Source of the DNA: Rhizobium leguminosarum
GTDB taxonomy: Bacteria > Pseudomonadota > Alphaproteobacteria > Rhizobiales > Rhizobiaceae
Assembly (NCBI RefSeq): GCF_004123835.1
Contig: NZ_MZMU01000003.1
Coordinates: 620,001-684,000, forward strand
Length of the DNA: 64,000 nt
Direction of reading: 5' to 3'
The notes beneath the pieces are model-generated. The model was not told the DNA's origin. It worked only from the letters and a program-made list of their open reading frames with translations, and ran no database searches. The position numbers were made by a program, and so were the translations under genes. Shown here piece after piece: positions 46,138-55,068 of this stretch (the first letter of the stretch is position 1; the number at the start of each line of letters is the position of its first letter).

Positions 46138-47022
46138 ATGGCCGAAACGAAATCCTCCACTGGTCACGACGAGGCGCCGCCGAGTGAAGACGGTGCGAAG
46201 CCGGGCGCCGACATTTCCTTCCCCTATGACAGGATGACCGTCGAGCAATTCCGAAGACGCTTCCCCCGTGCCCGCTGGAGCGATGCCCGCAAGGCCTGGT
46301 TCGTTCCCGGCCGGACGGCGTCGCGCCGCATCGGACGATGGCTTGCCGAGATGGAGGCCGAGGCCGACGCCCATGCGGATGCGAAGGGACGCGACGCCTT
46401 CGTCTTCGATCCGATCGACAGTCCTTATCTTGAGCGCGGCAAGGCAGGCTTTCGAATCCGCACACCCTATTCGAAAACCGTCGTCGATGAACTGCGCGAG
46501 GTGCCCTTCTCACGGTGGGACGGCGATCTCAGGATATGGCACGTTCCCTTCCGGTCCTATGAGGAACTCCGACGCCGGTGGCCGGAGATCGAGGCGGCGG
46601 CGCGCAGAAACGAGCCGGAGGAGAGACGGCGTCGCGCCGAGGAGCGGAAGGGGAGCGAACAGGATATACGCAGCAAGCGCCGCTCCGCAGAACGAAAGCT
46701 GCACCGTTACCCGCTGCGAAGCGACGACTTGCCGCCGATAGGCCGTCCGGTGGCCATCTCCTACGGAATCGTCGTCTTTACCGAAATCTCAGGCGAACTG
46801 GTCGACCCGGACGTCATTGCGAATTTCTATCCCGGCGTGACCGAGGATCACGTGTGGGGATATTGGCGGGTGCCCACACTCGAAGAAATCGTCCGAACCT
46901 GGCCCGCGAAAATGCCTGCGGCTGAGGACGCCGAGTGGTGGCTGCCGACGATCGAGGAACTGAGACCGGCCCGCCGCAGGGCAAGATCGCGTGAAGCCAG
47001 GAAGCGCGCGAAGGCATCATGA
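46138..47022 (+). CDS. Hypothetical protein with two HARP-like motifs
   Basis: 294 residues, rich in Arg and Glu. Two related segments are visible: FPRARWSDARKAWFVPG (about residues 41-57) and PYSKTVVDELREVPFSRWD then GDLRIWHVPFRSYEELRRRW (about 106-145). The second resembles the HARP domain of SMARCAL1-type annealing helicases (a Tyr/Trp...K/R-x-W...Y-x-x-L pattern), here without any helicase domain. A basic coiled segment follows (150-190), then a domain with VIANFYPGVTEDHVWGYWRV. Function unknown; single-strand or fork DNA binding is a guess from the motif. Confidence 0.65.
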   Translation: MAETKSSTGHDEAPPSEDGAKPGADISFPYDRMTVEQFRRRFPRARWSDARKAWFVPGRTASRRIGRWLAEMEAEADAHADAKGRDAFVFDPIDSPYLERGKAGFRIRTPYSKTVVDELREVPFSRWDGDLRIWHVPFRSYEELRRRWPEIEAAARRNEPEERRRRAEERKGSEQDIRSKRRSAERKLHRYPLRSDDLPPIGRPVAISYGIVVFTEISGELVDPDVIANFYPGVTEDHVWGYWRVPTLEEIVRTWPAKMPAAEDAEWWLPTIEELRPARRRARSREARKRAKAS

Positions 47023-47119
47023 CCAAAACTTGCTGGAAGTCCGCCGGACTTGTAGCAACATAACGAGCGCCGAATACCACATTCCCGCATGAAGATCGGC
47101 ATGTGACCTGGAGCAAGAG

Positions 47120-47995
47120 ATGAGCGACAAAACCTTACGTCTGCATTTCCCCCAATGGCAGGGCGGAAATATCGAAGCCTATCATTTCGGCTCGCAATTG
47201 CTGGCCATGCTGGCGCCCGCCGCCAGCGGCCCGATCGCCACGGTCGAGGTTGCCGAACCCGATGGCGAAGCACTTCCGCTGGAGAACGGCATCGTTGCCC
47301 GCAGCACGCTGTTGCGCCAACTCGATTCCGCCGAGCAAATCCTGGAGAGGCAAGCGCCTGACAAGGTCGTGGTGCTCGGCGGCGACTGCCTGGTCGACCT
47401 CGCCCCGTTCGCCTATCTCAATCAACGATATGGGGGCGATCTGGCGGTTCTCTGGGTGGACGCCCATCCTGACGTCGTCACGCCCGAGCACGCCGCGCAT
47501 GCCCATGCGATGGTGCTTGGAATTCTCATGGGCGAAGGCGATCCCGACTTTGCCAAGAGGGTGGGCCAGCCGATCAAGCCTCAGAATGTCATGTATGCCG
47601 GCCTCTACGACATGTCGCCGGTGGAATGGCGGATCGTCGAAAGGTTCGGGATTCGCATGGCGACGCCGGCGCAATTGGCCGACGACAGCGAACCGGTTCT
47701 CGATTGGCTGCGATCAACGGGCGCCAAACACGTCGCGATCCATTTCGACCTCGATGTCATAGACCCGTCGCAGTTTCGTTCGCTCAACTTCGCCATGCCC
47801 AATATCGCGCCGGACGCCTTTGTCGGGGTGGCGCGCGGACGCATGACGATCCCGCAGGTCATCCGCCTGCTGAACGATGTCGCCGCAGAGGTCGAGGTCG
47901 TGGGGCTGGGGATCACCGAACATCTGCCGTGGGACGCGCTGATCATCAGAGATATGCTGCGGCAACTGCCGCTGCTCGGAGACGGCCGGAAGTAG
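47120..47995 (+). CDS. Arginase/agmatinase (ureohydrolase) family protein
   Basis: 291 residues. Manganese-site motifs of the family are present but partly changed: LGGDCLVDL in place of GGDHS (Cys for the first ligand His), WVDAHPDVVTP (DAHxD kept), HFDLDVIDPSQF (SxDxD-like, Ser replaced by His), and ITEHLPWD (Glu kept). It may therefore have altered metal use or act on another guanidino compound. The ribosome binding site GAGCAAGAG is close to the ATG. It is convergent with gshA (stops 3 bases apart). Confidence 0.82.
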   Translation: MSDKTLRLHFPQWQGGNIEAYHFGSQLLAMLAPAASGPIATVEVAEPDGEALPLENGIVARSTLLRQLDSAEQILERQAPDKVVVLGGDCLVDLAPFAYLNQRYGGDLAVLWVDAHPDVVTPEHAAHAHAMVLGILMGEGDPDFAKRVGQPIKPQNVMYAGLYDMSPVEWRIVERFGIRMATPAQLADDSEPVLDWLRSTGAKHVAIHFDLDVIDPSQFRSLNFAMPNIAPDAFVGVARGRMTIPQVIRLLNDVAAEVEVVGLGITEHLPWDALIIRDMLRQLPLLGDGRK

Positions 47996-47998
47996 GAC

Positions 47999-49372
47999 TC
48001 AGTATTGATAGTCCTCGAAGACCGGTTCCACGGAGCCCTGCCAGCGGCCGTGATAGAGCGACAGCAGATCTTCGGCGAGCGTCGCCTTCTTGGCGAGCAC
48101 TTCTTCGAGCGGCGCCAGGAAGATGCTCTCGTCCTGGCCTTCCCGGTTGAGCCTGCCTCGCGCCTTGAGGCCGGCCCTTGATATGCCGATCACCTCGCGC
48201 GCCATGTCGAAGAGTGGATGTCCGCGGAATTGCGCCTTCAACCCTTCGGCGGGAACGGCGTTGCGCAGCGCCCCGATCTCGGCAAAGCTCCAATCCTTGG
48301 TCAGTTCGTCGGCGGCTTCGAGGGCCGCATCGTCGTAGAGCAGGCCGACCCAGAAGGCCGGCAAGGCACAGATGCGGCGCCACGGGCCGCCGTCGGCGCC
48401 GCGCATTTCGAGGAAACGCTTCAGCCGCACGTCGGGGAAAAGTGTCGAAAGATGGTTCGTCCAATCGCCCATCGTCGGCGCCGGATCAGCGACCTCGCCC
48501 TTCAATGCGCCGTTCATGAACTGGCGGAAGGTGACATGGGTACAGTCGTGATAGCGGCCGTCGCGCACGATGAAATACATCGGCGCGTCGAGCGCCCATT
48601 CGGCATAGTCGCGGAAGCCGAAATCGTCGCGGAAGGTGAAATCGAGCAGGCCGGCGCGCCGATTGTCGACATCGCGCCAGATATCGCCGCGCCAGGAGAG
48701 CAGCCCGTTCGGCTTGCCCTCGGTGAAGGGCGAGGATGCGAAAAGCGCGGTCGCCAGCGATTGCAGCTTCATCGACACGCGCATCTTCTTGCGCATGTCG
48801 GCTTCCGAGGAGAAATCAAGATTCACCTGGATCGTGCAGGTGCGGTACATCATGTCGAGACCCTGGGTGCCGACCTTCGGCATATAGCGGGTCATGATCT
48901 CGTAGCGTGATTTCGGCATTTGCGGGGTTTCCGCATAGGTCCATTTCGGACTGCCACCGATGCCGAGGAAGCGGATGCCCATCGGTTCGGCAATTTCGCG
49001 CAGCGTCGCCAGATGCTGGTTCGATTCCCGACAGGTCTCGTGGATCGTCTCCAGCGGTGCGCCGGAGAGTTCGAACTGGCCGCCGGGCTCGATCGAGATC
49101 GCGCCCATGCCGTTCTGCTCGGCGAGCCCGATGATGTTGCCGCCGTCGGTGATCGGCTCCCAGCCGCTTTTTTTCTGCAGGCCGGTCAAGAGGGCCGAAA
49201 TACTGGCATCGCCGAAATAGGGAACCGGGCTGTTGTCGGCGCGAAAGAAGGCGAATTTCTCGTGTTCGGTGCCGATCCGGAAGCGCTCCTGCGGCTTGTT
49301 GCCCGCGGCGATATAATCGGTCAGATCCTGGACCGAAGAGAGCGGTGTCTGGTCGGTAGTGTCGCGGGCCAT
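47999..49372 (-). CDS. gshA: Glutamate-cysteine ligase (plant/alphaproteobacterial type)
   Basis: 457 residues from the ATG giving MARDTTDQTPLSSVQDLTDY. Family signatures: RFRIGTEHEKFAFF (Glu cluster), GAISIEPGGQFELSGAPLET, ETCRESNQHL, MYRTCTIQVNLDFSSEADMR, PNGLLSWRGDIWRDVDNRRA, and LEMRGADGGPWRRICALPAF. This is the plant-like class of gamma-glutamylcysteine synthetase, the first and rate-limiting step of glutathione synthesis in the cytoplasm. In rhizobia glutathione is needed for stress tolerance and symbiosis. rsmE lies upstream on the same strand. Confidence 0.95.
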   Translation of the reverse strand: MARDTTDQTPLSSVQDLTDYIAAGNKPQERFRIGTEHEKFAFFRADNSPVPYFGDASISALLTGLQKKSGWEPITDGGNIIGLAEQNGMGAISIEPGGQFELSGAPLETIHETCRESNQHLATLREIAEPMGIRFLGIGGSPKWTYAETPQMPKSRYEIMTRYMPKVGTQGLDMMYRTCTIQVNLDFSSEADMRKKMRVSMKLQSLATALFASSPFTEGKPNGLLSWRGDIWRDVDNRRAGLLDFTFRDDFGFRDYAEWALDAPMYFIVRDGRYHDCTHVTFRQFMNGALKGEVADPAPTMGDWTNHLSTLFPDVRLKRFLEMRGADGGPWRRICALPAFWVGLLYDDAALEAADELTKDWSFAEIGALRNAVPAEGLKAQFRGHPLFDMAREVIGISRAGLKARGRLNREGQDESIFLAPLEEVLAKKATLAEDLLSLYHGRWQGSVEPVFEDYQY

Positions 49373-49519
49373 GCGGGATACCTGTATTCGAAAAGGCGCC
49401 CAGGGGGCCGGGCAATTGGAAGGGTGATTTGGACCCAAGCCACCTATGTTGCAAGTGAAATTCTTTCAACGACGCATCAAAAAAATAGCACCGATTTCCA
49501 TGTCAACCCGTTTCTGTGG

Positions 49520-50257
49520 TCAGTTCCAGTCGCCGATCGCCGCCTGCACCACCGCCAGGGCCGCGACAGCTGCCGTATCGGCCCTCAGGATGCGCGGTCC
49601 GAGCGGAATGGCGGTGACGAAATCAAGGCTTCGAAGCCGCGCGCGTTCCTCTTCCGAAAAGCCGCCTTCCGGCCCGACGAGTAGGGCGAGATGTCTTTCC
49701 CTGATCGCCGACAGCACCGGCAGCGGGTTCTGCCCGGCATCGCCCTCGTCGCAATAGATGATGCGGCGCTCGCTCGGCCAGCGGTCGAGCAGGTCGAGAA
49801 GCCTCACCGGCTCGGCCACATTGGGAATGCCGAGGATGCCGCATTGCTCCGCCGCCTCGACGACGTTGGCGCGCAGCTTGTCGAAATTGGTGATCTTGCC
49901 CTGGACGTGCTGGGTCATGACCGGCTGCAGCAGGCCGGCTCCCATTTCGACCGCCTTCTGCACGAGATAGTCCATCCGGCCGACCTTGAGCGGCGCAAAG
50001 AGATAGTGCAGGTCGCACGGCAGCGGCTGTGGCCGAGTCTCTTCGGTTGCCGTCAAAAGGATGCGTTTGCGCGTGGGGAAGGTAAGGGTCGCCTTCCACT
50101 CGCCGTCGCGGCCGTTGAAGAGCAAAATCTCCGCACCTTCCTCCATCCTCAGCACATTGCCGAGATAGTTGAACTGATCGGCATTCGCCTCGACGACGGC
50201 GCCGCTGGAAAGCGGCGCGTCGACGAAAAGCCGTTGCATACGGAAATTGGCGCGCAT
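49520..50257 (-). CDS. rsmE: 16S rRNA (uracil-1498-N3)-methyltransferase RsmE
   Basis: 245 residues starting [16 protein letters not shown] (an internal ATG at 50239 is an alternative). N-terminal PUA-like domain with [21 protein letters not shown]-terminal SPOUT knot with [49 protein letters not shown] and [20 protein letters not shown]. The trefoil-knot motifs are complete, so it should be active in modifying helix 44 of the small subunit. It is followed by gshA on the same strand at 147 bases. Confidence 0.95.
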   Translation of the reverse strand: MRANFRMQRLFVDAPLSSGAVVEANADQFNYLGNVLRMEEGAEILLFNGRDGEWKATLTFPTRKRILLTATEETRPQPLPCDLHYLFAPLKVGRMDYLVQKAVEMGAGLLQPVMTQHVQGKITNFDKLRANVVEAAEQCGILGIPNVAEPVRLLDLLDRWPSERRIIYCDEGDAGQNPLPVLSAIRERHLALLVGPEGGFSEEERARLRSLDFVTAIPLGPRILRADTAAVAALAVVQAAIGDWN

Positions 50258-50274
50258 TTAAAAAACTCGGGATC

Positions 50275-51771
50275 TCAGACGAAGAGCGCGAACATAACCC
50301 AATAAATCATTGCCGCAAGCGCTGCCGAAACCGGCACGGTGACGATCCAGGCGGCAATGATCGTCATGAAATGCGAACGGCGCACGAGATAGCGCCGCCG
50401 TGTCTCGTGGATATTCGGCTCTTCCGGCTCGTCGATGTCCCAGCTCTCGGCCTTGCGTCGGATATAGGCGATGCGGGCCTTCGAATGGCGCGTGTACCAT
50501 TCGCGGAAGAATCCGACACCGAAGACGGCGCCGACGGCGATATGCGTGGTGCTGACCGGCAGGCCGAGCCAGGAGGCGACGATGACGGTAAAGGCTGTTG
50601 ACAGCGCGACGCAATAGGCCCGCATCGGATTGAGCTTGGTGATCTCCTCGCCGACGAGCCGGATGAGGCGCGGCCCGAAGAGCAGCAGGCCGACGGAGAT
50701 ACCGAAGGCGCCGATCAGCATCACCCAGAGCGGCGGGTGCCCGATGGCGTCGCCGCCGATGCCGACCGAATGGACGATCGCCGAAAGCGGCCCGACCGCG
50801 TTCGAAACATCGTTGGCGCCATGCGCGAAGGACAGCAGTGCTGCGGAGCCGATCAGTGGCAGCTTAAACAGCACCCGCAGCGAGCTGTTGCGGTTTTCGA
50901 GATCCCGCGCTTGGGCGAGAACGAGCGGCCGGGCGGCAAGCCAGCTCACCAGCCCGATGCCGATCGCGATAAGGATGATGGTGAAAGACTGAAATTTGCC
51001 CGTGGGCGACAGCTGCAGCACCATATAGGCCATGAAACCGCCGGCCATCACCGCCACCAGCACCGGCACCCAGCGCTGTGCGGCCGCGATCTTGTCGTCG
51101 CGATAGATGATCAGGGTCTTGACGAGATAAAGCAGCCCGGCGGCGATCAGCCCGCCGATCAGCGGCGAGGTGATCCAGCTCGAGGTGATCTCCAGCATCA
51201 CCTGCCAATTCACCGGCTCCGGCCCGACGGCTGAGATGCCGGCGCCGATCACTGCCCCGACGATCGCATGAGTGGTGGACACCGGCGCGTTCATCCAGGT
51301 AGCAAGGTTGATCCAGAGGGCTGCGGCCATCAGCGCTGCCATCATGATCCAGCCGAGCAGCGCCGGCGGTACCTGGACGGCGTCGACAATGTTTGTGGAA
51401 ATCGTCTTGACGACCTCGCCGCCGGCGATCGTGGCGCCAAGAACTTCGAAAATCGCGGCGATGACCAGTGCCTGGCCCATCGTCATCGCGCGCGCGCCGA
51501 CGGCGGCACCGACATTGTTGGTCACGTCATTGGCGCCGATGTTCATCGCCATATAGCCGGCAAGGGCTGCCGCCGCGATGACGAGCATCGCTCCCGGCCG
51601 GTCGAATACGTAGACACCGGCAAAGAGCATGGCCAGACCGACGAAGATCAGCCCGAGACCAGGCGGCACCAGCCGTCGCAAAACATGCTTCGCCGCGTCC
51701 TCGGCATGGGTGATCTTGTCGAGGTCTTTGTCGAGCGTTCGTTTCGTGAGGACTGCGGGACGTGGCGGCAT
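50275..51771 (-). CDS. Inorganic phosphate transporter, PiT family
   Basis: 498 residues with about 11-12 membrane segments. Both inverted PiT signatures are present: MNIGANDVTNNVGAAVGARA in the N-terminal half and FAHGANDVSNAVGPLSAIVH in the C-terminal half, each followed by VSTTH motifs (NAPVSTTHAIVGAV; GLPVSTTHIAVGAVFGVGF). It is a low-affinity phosphate (metal-phosphate) symporter, longer than OrfA-Pit types through a ~45-residue cytoplasmic N-terminus and a ~60-residue cytoplasmic loop near the end. No phoU-like pit accessory (orfA) gene is adjacent. Confidence 0.93.
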   Translation of the reverse strand: MPPRPAVLTKRTLDKDLDKITHAEDAAKHVLRRLVPPGLGLIFVGLAMLFAGVYVFDRPGAMLVIAAAALAGYMAMNIGANDVTNNVGAAVGARAMTMGQALVIAAIFEVLGATIAGGEVVKTISTNIVDAVQVPPALLGWIMMAALMAAALWINLATWMNAPVSTTHAIVGAVIGAGISAVGPEPVNWQVMLEITSSWITSPLIGGLIAAGLLYLVKTLIIYRDDKIAAAQRWVPVLVAVMAGGFMAYMVLQLSPTGKFQSFTIILIAIGIGLVSWLAARPLVLAQARDLENRNSSLRVLFKLPLIGSAALLSFAHGANDVSNAVGPLSAIVHSVGIGGDAIGHPPLWVMLIGAFGISVGLLLFGPRLIRLVGEEITKLNPMRAYCVALSTAFTVIVASWLGLPVSTTHIAVGAVFGVGFFREWYTRHSKARIAYIRRKAESWDIDEPEEPNIHETRRRYLVRRSHFMTIIAAWIVTVPVSAALAAMIYWVMFALFV

Positions 51772-51833
51772 TCTTTTTCCTGAGGATGAACCTGCTTCTA
51801 CGCTGCTTTCCTAGCAGCGCAAGATGGCAGGAT

Positions 51834-52376
51834 TCATTCTGCTGGAATTTGTTTCACTGCCGGAATTTGTTTTGCCGCCTTGGCCGAAAGCCTGTCGGCC
51901 ATCCTTTGTTTGAAGGCGAGGAAAAGGTGGCGGAGCTCCGGTTCGCGCACGCGCCCGGCCGCCTCGTCGAACGAGACCCATTCGATGCGGCGCTCGCCCT
52001 TTTCCTTGAAGTTTTTCGCCATGTCGGTGACTTCGAGCGCATAGACCTGCACCTTGCAGATCACCTGCACCCCGTCGCGCAGCACCTTCGAGTAGGTGTA
52101 GGCACCGAGCGTTTCCGTTTCGACGACGCCGCGGACGCCGGCTTCCTCGAAGGCTTCCTGCATCGCGACCTCATGGGCGCATTTGCGCGTCATCGGCCAG
52201 CCCTTGGGGATGACCCAGCGGCCGGTATCGCGGCTGGTCATCAACAGTACCTCGACCTCGCCGCTCTTCTTTTTTACCCGATAGCAGAGCGCACCATATT
52301 GCTGTCGCGGCGGACGCCGGAACATCAGTTGCACATCGAAAGCCAGTCGGGCGAGAAGAGTCAATTGTCGGGTCAC
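51834..52376 (-). CDS. NUDIX hydrolase
   Basis: 180 residues from a GTG; an ATG at 52325 is an alternative. The NUDIX box is degenerate: GWPMTRKCAHEVAMQEAFEE then AGV, keeping the essential EExG-like EEAG core but with Lys in place of the first Glu and Gln for Arg of REx2EE. This is common in the rhizobial PKGWPM subfamily related to diadenosine/diphosphoinositol polyphosphate hydrolases. The C-terminal third is helical and basic. It ends 62 bases from the phosphate transporter on the same strand. Confidence 0.85.
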   Translation of the reverse strand: MTRQLTLLARLAFDVQLMFRRPPRQQYGALCYRVKKKSGEVEVLLMTSRDTGRWVIPKGWPMTRKCAHEVAMQEAFEEAGVRGVVETETLGAYTYSKVLRDGVQVICKVQVYALEVTDMAKNFKEKGERRIEWVSFDEAAGRVREPELRHLFLAFKQRMADRLSAKAAKQIPAVKQIPAE

Positions 52377-52541
52377 CTTCGCAGTCGTCGTTAGGAATCA
52401 CTCATATACGTATATCACGGAAAGCTTACTCAATCCAAAATAGGCGTGACGTTTCGAAACGCGATTTGATCGCCGTTCATAGGGAAATCGAGGTGGGACA
52501 GGTTCGGAAAATCCGCCACCTCCTGTCTCGAATGCGACACA

Positions 52542-52557
52542 TTGCACAGCTGTACAA
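52542..52557. promoter_or_regulatory. 16-bp dyad upstream of the LysR gene
   Basis: TTGCACAGCTGTACAA is an inverted repeat with one mismatched pair, about 75-90 bases before the LysR ATG. It suits an autoregulatory operator. Confidence 0.45.
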
Positions 52558-52629
52558 TATGGCGTGATCTTGCCTTTCGTTCAATGGCGAGATCTAGTGA
52601 TCCACTATGATTTTGTGAATGTCGTCCTC

Positions 52630-53505
52630 ATGCGTCTTCCACCGCTCAATGCCATCCGCGCTTTCGAGGCCGTCTGCCGTCACGGCAGCATTCTGAAGGC
52701 TGCCGAAGAGCTGAATGTGGTGCGCGGCGCCGTGCGCCAGCAGATCGACACGCTGGAGAATCACTTCGGTCGCAAGCTCTTTACGCGTGACGGTCGCAGG
52801 CTGGTCCCGACCCTGCAGGCCAGCGCTTTTGCGACCGCCGCGAGTGCGGCTTTCGACATTCTGCAGCGTGCCGCTTCGGAACTCGAAGGCGCTGTGCCGG
52901 GCCGTATCCGGCTCGGCGTCCCCTCCGCCTTTGCGGTCTGGTGGCTGATGCCGCGCGCAGCAGACATGCAGGCGAGCCTCGGCCATACCGTCGACATCGT
53001 GCCGATGACCGTGGTCGAACCGCTGCAGATGCACCCCGAATTGGACGCTGTGATCATGGGCGGCGAATACCGGCCGGCCGCGGGCATCACCGCCCTGCGG
53101 TTCATGGAGGACGAATTCGGCCCGGTCGCGACGCCTTCGCTTGCCGCGACACTATCGAGCGACCCGGCGGCGATGGGCGCGCTGACAATGCTTGTCAGCC
53201 GCAGCGTTCCGAAGCTCTGGGACGAATGGTTTGCCGAAAGCGGCACGCCGCCGATCGTCTTTTCCCGCGCCCAGGAATTCGAGGATCTGCTCCTGGCGCT
53301 GGCTGCTGCCCGCTCTGGAATTGGCGTCGCGCTTGCGCCACGCGCTTCGATCGAGGACGATCTTCAGCGCGGGCATCTGGTCGCGCCCTATGGCTTCATC
53401 TCCCGACCATCGGGCTATAGCCTCTGCTGCCGCACGCCGGATGCGAAACGGCCGGCCTTTGCAAGTTTATCCGCCTGGCTGCTTCGCTGCGGGACGTCGG
53501 CTTGA
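52630..53505 (+). CDS. LysR-family regulator (GcvA-like)
   Basis: About 291 residues from the ATG giving MRLPPLNAIRAFEAVCRHGS; a GTG at 52564 would add 22 residues that do not fit the family. HTH: ILKAAEELNVVRGAVRQQID and TLENHFGRKLFTRDGRRLV. The effector domain starts near IRLGVPSAFAVWWLMPRAAD, as in GcvA/AmpR-type members. A 16-bp dyad lies upstream. The neighbouring S-adenosylhomocysteinase-like gene (53901), in the same direction, is a plausible target. Confidence 0.9.
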   Translation: MRLPPLNAIRAFEAVCRHGSILKAAEELNVVRGAVRQQIDTLENHFGRKLFTRDGRRLVPTLQASAFATAASAAFDILQRAASELEGAVPGRIRLGVPSAFAVWWLMPRAADMQASLGHTVDIVPMTVVEPLQMHPELDAVIMGGEYRPAAGITALRFMEDEFGPVATPSLAATLSSDPAAMGALTMLVSRSVPKLWDEWFAESGTPPIVFSRAQEFEDLLLALAAARSGIGVALAPRASIEDDLQRGHLVAPYGFISRPSGYSLCCRTPDAKRPAFASLSAWLLRCGTSA

Positions 53506-53900
53506 AGGGGCGTGGCTGTTCGGACCCAATCAAGACCCCTCCCCACAAGGGGGAGGGGCTTAACCTGCCGCACCCGTTTTCTACATCTGCGACGTTTCGA
53601 GTGGAAAGAGGCGGGCGCTCCGGGTTAGTCCCTCCCCCTTGTGGGGAGGGGTTGGGGAGGGGACTTTCGCAAAGGTGGACGGGGAACGGAGAGGGCGCGG
53701 CATGTCCCTTCGCCCCGCAAGCTGGGGTCCGATGGACGGGTCGAGACCCGTGGCTCGACCCCGGTCGGTGCCGGCAGGCGGATGTGGCACCGGACACCGG
53801 CCTGAAAGGGCAGATTTTCTGCCCCTTCGCCAGAATTACTTCCATATTCGCAGCCCTGTTGCTCCGCTAAAAACAGCACCAACACGCAAATAGGAAAGAG
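53506..53900. other. Intergenic region with an inverted pair of G/C-rich repeats
   Basis: Two 22-23-bp sequences at 53536-53558 and 53630-53651 are reverse complements of each other; each is itself palindromic (CCCCTCCCC / GGGGAGGGG around ACAAGG). They could form a large stem with a ~71-base loop. No gene is supported in the remainder; a ribosome binding site AGGAAAGAG lies at the right end for the next gene. Confidence 0.6.
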
Positions 53901-55061
53901 ATGATGGAAAAGACCGCGACCCGCATCGACTGGATCGGCAACAGCTGCCGGCTGCTCAAGGCGACGGCCGCCGAATTCGAGCGGACGCGTCCTTTCGAGG
54001 GCCTGTCGATCGGCACCGGCATTCATCTGGAGCCGAAGACGGTGGCGCTGCTGATGACGCTTCGCGCCGGCGGCGCACGTCTCGTCTGCACCGGCAATCT
54101 CAACAGCACCCAGCCTTCGACGGTCGAGTTCCTGCGTTCCCAAGGCATCATGGTTTTTGCCACGCAGACGACCGATCCCGCCGCTCATCATCAGAGCCTC
54201 GAAGCAGTGATCGCCGAAAAGCCGGATCTGCTGCTCGACAATGGCGGCGACCTTTTCGCCATCGCGGCGGAAAAACCTTACGCCAATCTCCGCGGCGGCA
54301 CCGAGGAAACCACCTCTGGCCGCACCCGGCTGCTGCCGCTGCGCGAGCGGCTGAACATGCCGATCCTCGTCATCAACGACAGCCCGATCAAGCAGTTCGC
54401 CGAAAACAGGCATGCCGTCGGCCAGAGCTTGTTCGAAAGCTACCTGCGCTTCACCAACCGCTCAACCAACGGCAAACGCGTGACGGTCTTCGGCTACGGC
54501 GCCTGCGGCAAGGGCACGGCTGCTTGTTTCCGCAATGCCTTTTCCACCGTCAGCGTCGTCGATATCGATCCGGTGACGACGCTCGAAGCCCATCTCGACG
54601 GCTTCGTCACGCCGCTGCGCGACGCTGCGATCCGTTCGGCCGATATAATCGTCACCGTCACGGGTTTTGCCGCTATCGTGACGGCGGCCGACCTGCCGCT
54701 GGTAAAGGACGGCGCGATCCTGATGAATGGCGGTCATTTCCCGCATGAGATCGATGTCGAAGCCTTCCGCCGCCATCCCGATGTCACCGGCATCGACCGC
54801 TACGAGGCCGATCATATCGAGACCTTCCGATTGAGTGACGGCCGCTCCTTCCATGTGCTTGGCGGCGGCCACATGACCAATCTCGCCGGCCCGCGGCCGC
54901 TCGGCAATACCGTCGAATCGATGGATCTCGGCTTCACCCTTCAGGCCCGCTGCCTGGAACGCATCGCCAGAGGCGAGGCCGGTCCCCAATCCTGCATCGT
55001 GCCTGTGCCCGCCGATATCGATGCGATGGTGGCGAGCGCCTATCTCGATCTGGCGCGCTGA
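53901..55061 (+). CDS. Short S-adenosylhomocysteine hydrolase-like protein
   Basis: 386 residues, shorter than true AhcY (about 466). Recognisable elements: GIHLEPKTVALLMTLRAGGA (His kept), CTGNLNSTQ, LLLDNGGDLF (canonical DDGGD; second Asp is Asn), GGTEETTSGRTRL (Glu kept), INDSPIKQFAENRHAVGQS (canonical NDSVTKSKFDN; Lys kept, Asp changed to Glu), and NAD-binding VFGYGACGKG. The NAD site looks intact but two catalytic positions differ, so it may hydrolyse a related thioether/nucleoside or serve a different step. It probably belongs to a locus with the upstream LysR regulator. Confidence 0.85.
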   Translation: MMEKTATRIDWIGNSCRLLKATAAEFERTRPFEGLSIGTGIHLEPKTVALLMTLRAGGARLVCTGNLNSTQPSTVEFLRSQGIMVFATQTTDPAAHHQSLEAVIAEKPDLLLDNGGDLFAIAAEKPYANLRGGTEETTSGRTRLLPLRERLNMPILVINDSPIKQFAENRHAVGQSLFESYLRFTNRSTNGKRVTVFGYGACGKGTAACFRNAFSTVSVVDIDPVTTLEAHLDGFVTPLRDAAIRSADIIVTVTGFAAIVTAADLPLVKDGAILMNGGHFPHEIDVEAFRRHPDVTGIDRYEADHIETFRLSDGRSFHVLGGGHMTNLAGPRPLGNTVESMDLGFTLQARCLERIARGEAGPQSCIVPVPADIDAMVASAYLDLAR

Positions 55062-55068
55062 ATCGGCG

